Below, piece after piece: positions 43,864-52,560 of a DNA stretch of 64,000 nt. The DNA is from Candidatus Paraprevotella stercoravium. Its GTDB lineage: Bacteria > Bacteroidota > Bacteroidia > Bacteroidales > Bacteroidaceae. The notes under the pieces were generated by a model that saw only the letters and a program-made list of their open reading frames with translations, searched no databases and was not told the DNA's origin. The stretch is taken from assembly GCA_944320795.1 (NCBI GenBank), contig CALUIU010000008.1:1-64000 (forward strand), written 5' to 3'. The translations under genes and the position numbers were made by a program. Each line of letters starts with the position of its first letter. The stretch's first letter is position 1.

Positions 43864-45642
43864 ATGAATAAACGAGTCAAAGGAATATTATTGGGAAGTG
43901 CTTTGTTGGCTGCTCCCTTGTTGTATGCTGTGCCTGCACGTAATGTAGTAAAAACGATTGTTCAGCCTGACGGAACCACTCTTCAGATTAAACTCTGTGG
44001 AGATGAATTTTTACGTTATTATACGACTTTGGATGGTGTTCCGGTAAAGGAAGTGGGTGAGGGATTCTATTATGCAGGTTTGTCTGCGGATACTTTGGCT
44101 GTTTGTTCAGAACAGATGGCCCATGAGGTAGAACTACGTACTGTAGCTGAGCAGCAAATGGCTGACAGTTTGAAGCTGGCATTTGATGCTTCGGTAACTG
44201 GGATCTATGAAAAGCGGCAGAATAGCAGGGTAATCCGAAGGGCTCCTGCCCGTACGACGGCACGCACTTTTGGCGGTCAGGTTCTGGGAGAACCCATGGA
44301 AGGAAAGAAAAAGGGTTTGGTCATTCTGGTTAATTTCAGTGATGTGCAGATGACGATCCCTAATCCGAATGAAACTTTTTTCCGTTATATGAATGAGGAA
44401 GGATATAAGGAAAACGGGCAGTATGGAAGTGTCCGCGATTACTTTCTGAGTCAGTCATACGGCAGATTTGATTTCTCATTTGATGTGGTCGGTCCGGTTA
44501 CACTTTCCAAATCAATGGACTATTACGGCAGAAATGTGAACGATTTTGATTATCGTCCGGGGGAGATGGTGCTGGATGCTTGTCTTTTGGTAAAGGATCA
44601 GGTGAACTTTAGTGACTATGATTGGGACGGTGACGGGGAAGCGGAACAGATTTTTGTAGTTTATGCCGGATATGCGGAGAGTAATGGAGCACCGAGTAAT
44701 ACCATCTGGCCTCATCAGTCATATGTGCAGAACCGTGACGGATCTAATTTGGTCATTGACGGTACCATTGTCGGTAAGTATGCATGTAGCAGCGAGCTGA
44801 CCGGCACATCCGGCACAACACTCTCCGGTATCGGAACCATGTGCCATGAATTTTCGCACTGTTTCGGTATTCCGGATTTTTATGATACTTACGGATCTAA
44901 TTTCGGTATGGATGTGTGGAGCCTGATGGATTACGGATGCTATAACAACAACGGAAATACGCCTATCGGATATACGGCCTATGAGCGTATGATGTGTGGC
45001 TGGCTCGATCCGGTGGTGCTTACCGATACCACCTTTGTCACAGACATGCCGGCCTTGTCCGACGAACCGGTGGCCTATGCCGTGGTGAACGATGCCAATG
45101 CGGATGAATATTATCTGTTGGAAAACCGCCAGAAGAAAGGGTGGGATTCTTATATGTATGGACATGGAATGATGGTGGTGCATGTGGATTATGATGCTCA
45201 TGCCTGGGATTATAACACGGTGAATACAAAATCCTCCAGACAGCGTATGACAATTATTCCGGCTGATAACCGCCTACAGACCAGAGATGGTTATGCCGGA
45301 GATCTCTTTCCCGGTACGGCAGGAGTAACTTCGCTTACAGATACCAGTACACCGGCTGCTTTATTGCATACGCCAAACAAGAGTGGACTGGCACTGATGT
45401 CGAAACCGATTTATAATATTCAGGAGAAAGACGGTAAAATCAGTTTTGATTTTCTGAAAACAAGAACTACAGGAGTTCGCACGCTGACTTCAGATCTGTC
45501 CGGGGAGAAAACATGGCAAGTGTATCGGACTGATGGAAGTAAAGTGGGTGAGGTGAATGGAGAACAGGAAGTGTTCCGGCTTCCATCCGGATTGTATCTG
45601 CTCCGTTCCGGTAACGAAACGCGCAAGGTTCTGGTGCGCTGA
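43864..45642 (+). CDS. Secreted M6-family metalloprotease, second copy
   Basis: 592 aa paralogue of the preceding gene. Signal peptide (MNKRVKGILLGSALLAAPLLYA), N-terminal region with NVVKTIVQPDGTTLQIKLCGDEFL, catalytic CHEFSHCFGIPDF (His328, Glu329, His332) and Met-turn-like WSLMDYGCYNNNG. It lacks the FnIII module but keeps a sorting-domain-like tail (WQVYRTDGSKVGEV, LPSGLYLLRSGNETRKVLV). An extra ~40-residue Arg/Ala-rich linker (~115-145) could be a cleavage region. Confidence 0.88.
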   Translation: MNKRVKGILLGSALLAAPLLYAVPARNVVKTIVQPDGTTLQIKLCGDEFLRYYTTLDGVPVKEVGEGFYYAGLSADTLAVCSEQMAHEVELRTVAEQQMADSLKLAFDASVTGIYEKRQNSRVIRRAPARTTARTFGGQVLGEPMEGKKKGLVILVNFSDVQMTIPNPNETFFRYMNEEGYKENGQYGSVRDYFLSQSYGRFDFSFDVVGPVTLSKSMDYYGRNVNDFDYRPGEMVLDACLLVKDQVNFSDYDWDGDGEAEQIFVVYAGYAESNGAPSNTIWPHQSYVQNRDGSNLVIDGTIVGKYACSSELTGTSGTTLSGIGTMCHEFSHCFGIPDFYDTYGSNFGMDVWSLMDYGCYNNNGNTPIGYTAYERMMCGWLDPVVLTDTTFVTDMPALSDEPVAYAVVNDANADEYYLLENRQKKGWDSYMYGHGMMVVHVDYDAHAWDYNTVNTKSSRQRMTIIPADNRLQTRDGYAGDLFPGTAGVTSLTDTSTPAALLHTPNKSGLALMSKPIYNIQEKDGKISFDFLKTRTTGVRTLTSDLSGEKTWQVYRTDGSKVGEVNGEQEVFRLPSGLYLLRSGNETRKVLVR

Positions 45643-45644
45643 TT

Positions 45645-45690
45645 AAAAATTGTCCCGACGGTTTGCTGAAAACGTCGGGACAATTTTTTT
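45645..45690 (+). terminator. Terminator of the M6 protease pair
   Basis: ATTGTCCCGACG and CGTCGGGACAAT (12 bp, A/T-extended) around a 12-nt loop, then T7. Confidence 0.88.
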
Positions 45691-45775
45691 ATTTCCTCCC
45701 GATCAAATTTCTGTATGCTCCGGAAGCAGCCGGCATTGGGATTTTATTGGATCGGATTCAGAATATAAACCGATA

Positions 45776-45812
45776 AAAAAAGGATTGCATCCATGTGCAG
45801 ATGCAATCCTTC
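45776..45812 (-). terminator. Terminator of gdhA
   Basis: On the minus strand AGGATTGCATC and GATGCAATCCT (perfect 11 bp) followed by TTTTTT, 24 nt past the gdhA stop. Confidence 0.85.
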
Positions 45813-45835
45813 TATTTTTAGAGAAAAGTGGTTTC

Positions 45836-47170
45836 TTAGAGAACACCCTGAGCCATCATAGCTTTGGCAACCTTCATGAAACCTGCCACGTTGGCACCCT
45901 TCACGTAGTTTACATAGCCGTCTGGCTGAGTTCCGTATTTCACGCAAGCCTCGTGAATGCTCTTCATGATGCCGTGCAGACGAGCGTCTACCTCTTCGCG
46001 AGTCCAGCTCAACTTCAGAGAGTTCTGAGACATCTCCAAACCAGATACAGATACACCACCTGCATTTGAAGCTTTACCCGGAGCATACAGCAGCTTAGCT
46101 TCCTGGAATACGTGGATTGCTTCTGGAGTAGAAGGCATGTTGGCACCCTCAGATACTGCGATACAGCCGTTAGCAACCAGCTTCTTGGCATCTTCGCCGT
46201 TGATTTCGTTCTGAGTAGCGCTAGGCAATGCGATGTCGCACTTTACACCCCAAGGACGCTCGCCCTCAACATACTGGCAGCCGAACTTCTCGGCATATTC
46301 CTTGATACGTCCGTGACGTACGTTCTTCAATTCGAAGATGAACTGTAACTTTTCAGTTGTGATACCATCCGGATCGTAGATGTAACCGTTGCTGTCTGAG
46401 CAGGTAACTACCTTGGCACCTAATTCAATAGCTTTCTCGATGGTGTACTGAGCTACGTTTCCTGAACCTGAAACCACACAAACCTTGTCCTTCATGTCCA
46501 AACCCTTGGTTGCCAGCATTTCCTGCAGGAAGTAGATGTTACCGTAACCGGTAGCTTCAGGGCGGATCAGAGAACCACCGAATTCCATAGCCTTACCAGT
46601 CAGAGTTCCAGTGAATTCCTTAGCCAACTTCTTGTACATACCGAACAGGTAACCAACCTCACGACCACCAACACCGATATCACCTGCAGGAACATCTGTA
46701 TCAGGACCGATATGACGCCACAATTCAGTCATAAATGCCTGGCAGAATCTCATGATTTCGTTGTCAGATTTGCCAGCAGGGTTGAAGTCTGAACCACCTT
46801 TACCACCACCCATAGGAAGAGTTGTCAATGAGTTCTTGAAAGTCTGCTCAAAAGCCAGGAATTTCAAGATAGAAAGATTAACTGACGGGTGGAAGCGTAA
46901 ACCTCCTTTGTAAGGGCCGATAGCGTTGTTGTGCTGTACACGATATCCCATGTTTGTCTGCACATTTCCGTTGTCGTCCATCCAGGTTACACGGAAGCAA
47001 TAGATTCTGTCTGGAATACACAGGCGCTCGATCAAATTGTATTTCTCAAATTCCGGGTGCTTGTTGTATTCTTCTTCAATTGTACCCAAAACTTCTTCTA
47101 CTGCCTGATGATACTCTGTTTCTCCAGGGAATCTTTTCTTCAGATCCTCTAACACTTTGCTTGCATTCAT
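45836..47170 (-). CDS. gdhA: NADP-type glutamate dehydrogenase
   Basis: 444 aa, the hexameric bacterial type. Reversible amination of 2-oxoglutarate, the main ammonia-assimilation route in Bacteroides. Substrate and catalytic motifs: PYKGGLRFHPSVNLSILKFL, LPMGGGKGGSDFNPAGKSD, DVPAGDIGVGGREVGYLFG, and the nucleotide-binding VCVVSGSGNVAQYTIEKA. Preferred codons suggest high expression. Monocistronic with a good promoter and terminator. Confidence 0.97.
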   Translation of the reverse strand: MNASKVLEDLKKRFPGETEYHQAVEEVLGTIEEEYNKHPEFEKYNLIERLCIPDRIYCFRVTWMDDNGNVQTNMGYRVQHNNAIGPYKGGLRFHPSVNLSILKFLAFEQTFKNSLTTLPMGGGKGGSDFNPAGKSDNEIMRFCQAFMTELWRHIGPDTDVPAGDIGVGGREVGYLFGMYKKLAKEFTGTLTGKAMEFGGSLIRPEATGYGNIYFLQEMLATKGLDMKDKVCVVSGSGNVAQYTIEKAIELGAKVVTCSDSNGYIYDPDGITTEKLQFIFELKNVRHGRIKEYAEKFGCQYVEGERPWGVKCDIALPSATQNEINGEDAKKLVANGCIAVSEGANMPSTPEAIHVFQEAKLLYAPGKASNAGGVSVSGLEMSQNSLKLSWTREEVDARLHGIMKSIHEACVKYGTQPDGYVNYVKGANVAGFMKVAKAMMAQGVL

Positions 47171-47206
47171 TTGACTTTAATTTTTGATGATTAATCTTTT
47201 CGAGTT

Positions 47207-47237
47207 CAAAAGTACGAAAAAGGGAGTAAAACACAAA
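47207..47237 (-). promoter_or_regulatory. Promoter of gdhA
   Basis: Minus-strand TTTG (plus 47234-47237) and TACTTTTG (plus 47207-47214) with 19-bp spacing; transcript start near 47203, 33 nt before the ATG. Confidence 0.7.
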
Positions 47238-47547
47238 AAAAAGTAGCTAAAAGTTTTTAGATATTCGTCTTTAATGTGTTTTTAATAGAAAAAAGGCCTT
47301 CTTGCTTTATAATTGTTTTGTTTATATGGTGTTTTTTATTTCTGATTGTAACTTTGTCATTTTATTCTTATTTTTTATGTTTCCTTGAACTTGTGGTTTG
47401 ATAACAGCCTGACATCTTACTTTTTTGCAAAAATATGATATATTCTGTGTCTGTAAGGTCATATTCGGCTTTAGGAACAAGTCTGTTGATTTTATGTGAA
47501 AAGGCGGTAGGAAAGAATCTGGGGCAGGTTCTTATTGAAAGATGGTA
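47238..47547. other. Gene-free AT-rich spacer between gdhA and the TPR gene
   Basis: About 310 bp without a coding frame of any credibility. It holds one plus-strand TAACTTTG (47349-47356), a possible -7 box pointing toward the hairpin at 47548, but no TTTG at 19-21 bp. Nothing else recognised. Confidence 0.5.
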
Positions 47548-47600
47548 TCTATATATAATAAGGAGGAAGGTTTGGTTCCTTCCTCCTTATTATATATAGA
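47548..47600. repeat. Perfect 23-bp inverted repeat after the TPR gene
   Basis: 47548-47570 and 47578-47600 are exact reverse complements with a 7-nt loop (TTTGGTT). GC-rich core GGAGGAAGG, AT-rich base. It begins 14 nt after the TPR gene stop on the minus strand and probably ends that transcript, but there is no poly-T tract on either side. Confidence 0.8.
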
Positions 47601-47614
47601 TGATAAAAGTGTGA

Positions 47615-49003
47615 TTATTGTCCGGCTTTCCAGAAATCTTCTTCTTTCTGACGTTTTGCTTTTTCTGCCTGATAAGCAGCATTTGCCTTTTCGTATTCGG
47701 CATTCTTGCGCTGGACATCGATAATGTTTGCTTTTAAGCGGTTGGCAGCTCCTGAAATACTGATGTCTGCCTCTGCTGCTTTGGTGCAATAGTTGGCTGC
47801 TTCAGAAAATTTCTTCTGTTTTGCCAAAAATTGTGCACGCAATAAATAACTTTTTCCGGCTACGGCACTATTATAAGATATTGCTTTGTCCAGATATCCG
47901 AAAGCACCATTGATATCTCCAGATTTAGACAGTGCGCTGGCAATCTTTAATGAAATGTTGGCTTTTGTTGATTCTGTCTGACACAATTCTAAAGCTTTGT
48001 CGTAGTATTGAACCGATTCGGCATTTTTACCAGCTTTGTTCAGTTTCTGAGCCATACCGATTGCTGATTCATAGCTAGGCTCAATATTATAGGCATATTC
48101 AGCTGCTTTGTAATATACATCGGTGTCATCGCAGTCATTGGATGCTAACAGAACCAGTGCTGATTTCAGGTAGGCCAGATTGTTTTTGTTTTCCTCAATT
48201 TTTGGAGTGAAAATAGCTACAATCTGATCTCTGTCTGCTGCTTTGGACTGTGCAAAGATAGTTTCAATACGATTTAATGTTGGATCATATTGAGAAACAA
48301 TTTTTTTAGCTGCAACTGTATCCTGAGCAGAGTTGGCCAGTTCAAGCATTTTTTCACAAACTTCGCGAGATTCCAGATAATCTTGTAAGAATTGCTCTCT
48401 GAAGCCCTGGTTGTCGGCAACATATTTCTGATATGAGATGTCAAAGAATTTATTCAGAACAAACGCTTCGATTTCTTTGGCTCCTTCCTGACGGATCATA
48501 TTAAATGCTTCACGGAACATAGAATAAGATTTGTCAACACTGAAATCATCAGCTACTCCTTGGCCATAATAAGCATAGTCGAAAGCTTTACGGGCCATAA
48601 CATCTCCTTTGGTCACTTGTTTAGCTTCGCTTGTGAATGAGTTCAGACCTGCCAGATTCTTTAGACGGGTATCATACAAATCCATCAGTTCGTTGAAATA
48701 ACCCTTTTTCTGATCCATTTCCTGGGTTGCGACAATCAAATTACCCAAGATGGCTGCGCCATAGGCATAGACTCCTACCTGTGCGAATGGGGCCTTGGTT
48801 ATAACGACTTTCCAAGGTTCATAAGCGGATTTCCAGTCTTGAATCTTGTAGTAATCGATGTACATTGCAAGGCTGTTTAACACGTCAATACTGTCTTGTC
48901 CGTGACCGATACGGTCATAGACAGAGGTACCTTCGTATTGTGCCATAGCAGGTGTTACCGCTGCAGCCATGGCAAATGTGATGGCTAATTTCTTTAATCT
49001 CAT
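47615..49003 (-). CDS. Secreted TPR protein (462 aa)
   Basis: Signal peptide MRLKKLAITFAMAAAVTPAMAQ, then tetratricopeptide-like helical repeats along the whole length (clear ones at ~290-420: VYYKAAEYAYNIEPSYESAIGMAQKL, AESVQYYDKALELCQ, AFGYLDKAISYNSAVAGKSYLLRAQFL). The C-terminus is Lys/Glu/Ala-rich coiled coil (~425-455). Periplasmic scaffold likely; partner unknown. Own -7 box at 49073. Confidence 0.85.
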   Translation of the reverse strand: MRLKKLAITFAMAAAVTPAMAQYEGTSVYDRIGHGQDSIDVLNSLAMYIDYYKIQDWKSAYEPWKVVITKAPFAQVGVYAYGAAILGNLIVATQEMDQKKGYFNELMDLYDTRLKNLAGLNSFTSEAKQVTKGDVMARKAFDYAYYGQGVADDFSVDKSYSMFREAFNMIRQEGAKEIEAFVLNKFFDISYQKYVADNQGFREQFLQDYLESREVCEKMLELANSAQDTVAAKKIVSQYDPTLNRIETIFAQSKAADRDQIVAIFTPKIEENKNNLAYLKSALVLLASNDCDDTDVYYKAAEYAYNIEPSYESAIGMAQKLNKAGKNAESVQYYDKALELCQTESTKANISLKIASALSKSGDINGAFGYLDKAISYNSAVAGKSYLLRAQFLAKQKKFSEAANYCTKAAEADISISGAANRLKANIIDVQRKNAEYEKANAAYQAEKAKRQKEEDFWKAGQ

Positions 49004-49072
49004 ATTTGTATGTGTTTAATAATAAATTCCACTAATACGTTATAAAACGTGTATACACTCTGAAAACATGGA

Positions 49073-49080
49073 CAAAGATA
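49073..49080 (-). promoter_or_regulatory. -7 box for the TPR gene
   Basis: Minus-strand TATCTTTG, 69 nt before the ATG at 49003; -33 weak. The long leader is AT-rich. Confidence 0.5.
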
Positions 49081-49194
49081 CAAAAAAAAGACTTTATTAT
49101 ACCATGAATATAAGAAAAATAGAAAATTATAATATTTGTCATCATTTTGTTATTTTGAATCAGGTGTCATATTGAATAAAAATTGTGATTGATG

Positions 49195-49226
49195 TTTGGT
49201 TAAACTGGGATTTTTTTGCAATTTTG
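49195..49226 (+). promoter_or_regulatory. Promoter of ilvA-ridA
   Basis: TTTG at 49195-49198 and CAATTTTG at 49219-49226, spacing 20 bp. The -7 differs from consensus only at its first base. Confidence 0.5.
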
Positions 49227-49253
49227 CATGACTTAAAAAAATGATAGAACAAA

Positions 49254-50447
49254 ATGTTGAACCTAGACAATTTTTATAAGGCAAGATATGTATTAAGCCA
49301 TATAATCAGACGTACGGATTTGATTCATGCTCCTAATATAAATAAGGAAAGTGATATTTATCTGAAGCCTGAGAATTTGCAGACAACCGGATCTTTTAAG
49401 CTTAGAGGAGCATATTATAAAATTTCTCAGTTGAGTGAAGATGAAAAGAAACGGGGGGTAATAGCGTGCTCGGCAGGAAATCATGCTCAAGGAGTTGCAT
49501 TGGCAGCCTCGTCTCATGGTATTAAGTCTTTGATTTGTCTGCCTGAAGGAGCTCCGATGAGTAAAGTGGAGGCTACGCGCCGTTATGGAGCTGATATTTG
49601 TCTGGTACCTGGTGTGTATGATGATGCTTTTCAGGAAGCTATCCGTTTGCGTGACGAGCATGGTTATACGTTCATACATCCGTTTGATGATGAGCATGTA
49701 ATAGCCGGACAAGGGACAATTGGTTTGGAATTGTTGGACCAACTGCCGGATTTGGATGCTGTTATCGTTCCGATAGGTGGAGGAGGGCTTATTAGTGGAA
49801 TCGCTTTTGCGATAAAGTCATTAAATCCTAATGTCAAGGTTTATGGAGTGCAAGCTCAAGGAGCTCCTAGTATGTTGCATAGTCTGGAATTGCAGCGTCG
49901 TACGACTTTGAATGCCGTATCAACCATTGCTGATGGAATTGCGGTAAGGGAACCCGGTCATATTACTTATGATACATGTTGTAAATATGTTGATGAAATA
50001 GTTACAGTAAATGAAGATGAAATCTGTGCTGCCATTTTGGCATTGCTGGAACAGCAGAAGCTAATTGCTGAAGGAGCTGGAGCCGTGAGTGTTGCTGCCG
50101 CTATGTTTAATAAGGTTCCTATTAAAGGGAAAAAGGCGGTATGTATTGTCAGTGGAGGAAACATTGATGTGACTATTTTGAGCAGAGTCATCAGTCGTGG
50201 TATGGCTAAAAGTGGACGGGTATTTACATTCAGTGTGGAACTGGAAGATAAACCCGGACAGATGGTTGAAGTCAGCAAGGTTGTTGCTCAGTTGGGAGGA
50301 AATGTGATTCGTGTACAACACGAACGTAATGATGACAGTCAGCAAGTAAACTCTTGTGAATTGCGTATGACTGTGGAGACCCGTAACGAAGAGCATATTG
50401 AGAGTATTCGCCAGGCATTGATTCAGGAAGGTTTTAATTTAGTATAA
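49254..50447 (+). CDS. ilvA: Threonine ammonia-lyase (threonine dehydratase)
   Basis: 397 aa, PLP fold II with a single C-terminal ACT domain (~325-397: FTFSVELEDKPGQMVEVSKVVAQLGGNVIRVQH). Lys49 in TTGSFKLRGA binds PLP; SAGNHAQGVA and PIGGGGLISGIAF complete the cofactor site. It deaminates threonine to 2-oxobutyrate. The length and one ACT domain match the short TdcB/clostridial type rather than the long E. coli IlvA with two ACT-like modules. ridA is 5 nt downstream. Confidence 0.95.
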   Translation: MLNLDNFYKARYVLSHIIRRTDLIHAPNINKESDIYLKPENLQTTGSFKLRGAYYKISQLSEDEKKRGVIACSAGNHAQGVALAASSHGIKSLICLPEGAPMSKVEATRRYGADICLVPGVYDDAFQEAIRLRDEHGYTFIHPFDDEHVIAGQGTIGLELLDQLPDLDAVIVPIGGGGLISGIAFAIKSLNPNVKVYGVQAQGAPSMLHSLELQRRTTLNAVSTIADGIAVREPGHITYDTCCKYVDEIVTVNEDEICAAILALLEQQKLIAEGAGAVSVAAAMFNKVPIKGKKAVCIVSGGNIDVTILSRVISRGMAKSGRVFTFSVELEDKPGQMVEVSKVVAQLGGNVIRVQHERNDDSQQVNSCELRMTVETRNEEHIESIRQALIQEGFNLV

Positions 50448-50452
50448 TAATT

Positions 50453-50833
50453 ATGGAAAAGAAAGTATTACACACAGAGAAGGCGCCAGCTGCTATCGGA
50501 CCATACAGTCAGGCTATTGAAGTGAATGGTTTTGTTTTTGCTTCCGGTCAGATTCCTATTGATCCTGCTACTGGAGAGATGGTGCAGGGGGGCGTTCAGG
50601 AGCAGACCCGTCAGGCGTTGACCAATGCTTCAGAAGTAATGAAGGCTGCCGGATTGGATTTGAGCCATGTTGTAAAAACAACCGTATTTTTGGCTGACAT
50701 GAATGACTTTGCTGCTATGAATGAAGTTTATGCTACTTTCTTCAGTGCTCCGTTCCCGGCGCGTTCTGCTGTTGCTGTTAAGGCATTACCAAAAGGAGCA
50801 TTGGTTGAAGTGGAATGTATAGCAGTTAAATAA
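50453..50833 (+). CDS. ridA: RidA family enamine/imine deaminase
   Basis: 126 aa YjgF/YER057c/UK114 protein. It hydrolyses the 2-aminoacrylate and 2-aminocrotonate released by threonine/serine dehydratases. Full family pattern: APAAIGPYSQAIEVNGFVFASGQIP, TRQALTNASEVMKAAG, VVKTTVFLADMNDFAAMNEVY and the active-site Arg in FPARSAVAVKALPKGALVEVECIA. Co-transcribed with ilvA. Confidence 0.97.
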   Translation: MEKKVLHTEKAPAAIGPYSQAIEVNGFVFASGQIPIDPATGEMVQGGVQEQTRQALTNASEVMKAAGLDLSHVVKTTVFLADMNDFAAMNEVYATFFSAPFPARSAVAVKALPKGALVEVECIAVK

Positions 50834-50864
50834 CCTGTTAAACGATAGATACCAAAAAAAGAAT

Positions 50865-50901
50865 AAAAAAGAAGAGGAGAATGGACTCCTCTTCTTTTTT
50901 T
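50865..50901. terminator. Bidirectional terminator, ridA/Cys-rich gene
   Basis: AAAAAAGAAGAGGAG, 6-nt loop, CTCCTCTTCTTTTTT: perfect 15-bp stem. Its T run reaches the stop codon of the minus-strand gene at 50900. Confidence 0.88.
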
Positions 50902-51106
50902 ATAATATTTCATCGTCGTAATTTTTGTAGTGCGTGATTTGAGGTTCGGCTTGTGTACGCTCGAAAGTGGAACACAGTCTTTTAGCTTCTGCAACAAATC
51001 TTTCATTGGTGATGGAACACTCGCAGATGATTGGGTTTTTCATCCATTGCATGAATTTGCCATGTTTGCAATGAATACACTGGATCATGTTAGGGTTGCT
51101 TGCCAT
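50900..51106 (-). CDS. Small Cys-containing hypothetical protein (68 aa)
   Basis: 68 aa. MIQCIHCKHGKFMQWMKNP has Cys10-x2-Cys13, and IICECS has Cys28-x-Cys30; a fifth Cys is at 45. The pattern suggests a small zinc-binding fold, but the family is not known to me. It begins 8 nt after the lipoprotein gene and ends in a terminator, so it is a genuine second gene of a two-gene operon. Confidence 0.75.
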   Translation of the reverse strand: MASNPNMIQCIHCKHGKFMQWMKNPIICECSITNERFVAEAKRLCSTFERTQAEPQITHYKNYDDEIL

Positions 51107-51114
51107 ATCCTTTA

Positions 51115-51702
51115 TTATTTAGAGAAAAATTTCAAGATCTTACCTTGATGTGCCAGAATAAGAGAGTCGTGGTTTAATTCCCGGATTTCAAAAGTGTCGC
51201 ATGTTTTGTCCCGATTGTCATTTTCCATTAACAAATGAGCATTACACATTTTCCAGCGTTGGTAGTTTCTGCCTCTCCATTGAGCAGATAATTTACCTTG
51301 GTTTTTCAGCTCGATTGTGATACTGTCAGGAACGGTGTGCCATTTTTGAGTCAGTGTCCTGAGATTAACCAGGGTAAGAATATTTTCTTTTTGTGTATCT
51401 GTGGTAATGGTAAGTGGGTCGTTATAATGTTCCGTACCTCCTAAAATAATGCCTGCTTCTCCGTTGTTTTCGTTTATTTTGTTTAATGTCAGAGTGTCTC
51501 CCTGATTGGTAATGATTTCAATGCAGCTCATACCGGTGCCTTCACCCAGCTTTCCGTACAAAGCAGAATCTGTTACAAGATAGGCTTCAGAGGTTGTGCT
51601 ATTCTGTATCACTTGCTCCTTCTTGTTCTTATTATTGCAGGAGCCAAACCATAATCCGCATCCTAATAGAAATGCGGATAGAAAGATATGTCTTTGTTTC
51701 AT
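51115..51702 (-). CDS. Lipoprotein of unknown function (195 aa)
   Basis: Lipobox WFGSC at ~18-22 after a hydrophobic leader (IFLSAFLLGCGL), so the mature N-terminal Cys is lipidated. Residues 40-195 are beta-rich (SCIEIITNQGDTLTL, ILTLVNLRTLTQKW, DSITIELKNQGKLSAQW). No named domain. First gene of the two-gene operon; -7 box upstream at 51732. Confidence 0.82.
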   Translation of the reverse strand: MKQRHIFLSAFLLGCGLWFGSCNNKNKKEQVIQNSTTSEAYLVTDSALYGKLGEGTGMSCIEIITNQGDTLTLNKINENNGEAGIILGGTEHYNDPLTITTDTQKENILTLVNLRTLTQKWHTVPDSITIELKNQGKLSAQWRGRNYQRWKMCNAHLLMENDNRDKTCDTFEIRELNHDSLILAHQGKILKFFSK

Positions 51703-51731
51703 TATCAGATTTTATCTATTTATCATTTATG

Positions 51732-51739
51732 CAAATATA
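51732..51739 (-). promoter_or_regulatory. -7 box for the lipoprotein operon
   Basis: Minus-strand TATATTTG, 29 nt before the ATG at 51702; no clear -33. Confidence 0.45.
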
Positions 51740-51865
51740 CGGATTTTCCAAAAAGAAAAGGTGTATAGTATTTTTTTTTATTTGTTTGCGAAAAAAAAAT
51801 AGAATGGAGATGGTATGGCATGAAATTTGATAGACTCTTTAAAAACACATTAATTACATATTTAT

Positions 51866-52540
51866 ATGGGATGGATTATTTTTATTGGTTTTGCTATAAT
51901 TAGTTATTTGATTCAGGCAAACCTCAAGAGTAAGTTTGAACGTTATTCAGAGATTCCGGTTGATGGCGGATTGACCGGGCGCGATGTTGCTGTCAAAATG
52001 TTGCGTGATAATGGTATTTACGATGTACAGGTAACTTGTACTCCGGGTTTCTTGACAGACCATTATGATCCGACAAAGAAGACCGTGAATTTAAGTGAGG
52101 ATGTGTATCATTCTTGTAGTGTATCTGCGGCGGCGGTAGCGGCTCATGAATGTGGCCATGCTGTACAGCATGCATGTGCATATGCACCTTTGCGTTTGCG
52201 TAGTGGTTTGGTTCCAATCGTATCCTTTGCTTCTTCATGGATGCAGTGGGTGCTGCTCATCGGTATGTTTACCTTGAATGTATTTCCGGGAATCATGTTG
52301 TTCGGTATTGCGCTGTTTGCTATGGTGACTTTATTCAGTTTTGTTACTTTACCGGTAGAGATAGATGCTAGTCGTCGTGCGGTCAACTGGTTAAGTCGGG
52401 CTGGAGTTACAAATATGAATAATCATGGTGCTGCTGTATCGGCTTTGCGTGCGGCTGCCTATACGTATGTTGTAGCAGCTTTGGGATCGCTGGCATCTTT
52501 AGTATATTATATTATGATTTATATGGGTCGGAGAGATTAA
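51866..52540 (+). CDS. YugP-type zinc metallopeptidase
   Basis: 224 aa membrane protein (PF04298, neutral zinc metallopeptidase family). N-terminal helix, HECGH at residues 94-98 in AAVAAHECGHAVQHA, two central helices (~118-160) and a C-terminal helix (~195-215). The downstream LPVEIDASRRAVNWL segment is the family's conserved third motif. Function unproven. The antiporter gene starts 20 nt later. Confidence 0.9.
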   Translation: MGWIIFIGFAIISYLIQANLKSKFERYSEIPVDGGLTGRDVAVKMLRDNGIYDVQVTCTPGFLTDHYDPTKKTVNLSEDVYHSCSVSAAAVAAHECGHAVQHACAYAPLRLRSGLVPIVSFASSWMQWVLLIGMFTLNVFPGIMLFGIALFAMVTLFSFVTLPVEIDASRRAVNWLSRAGVTNMNNHGAAVSALRAAAYTYVVAALGSLASLVYYIMIYMGRRD

Positions 52541-52560
52541 CCCTGAACAGATAAGTTAAG

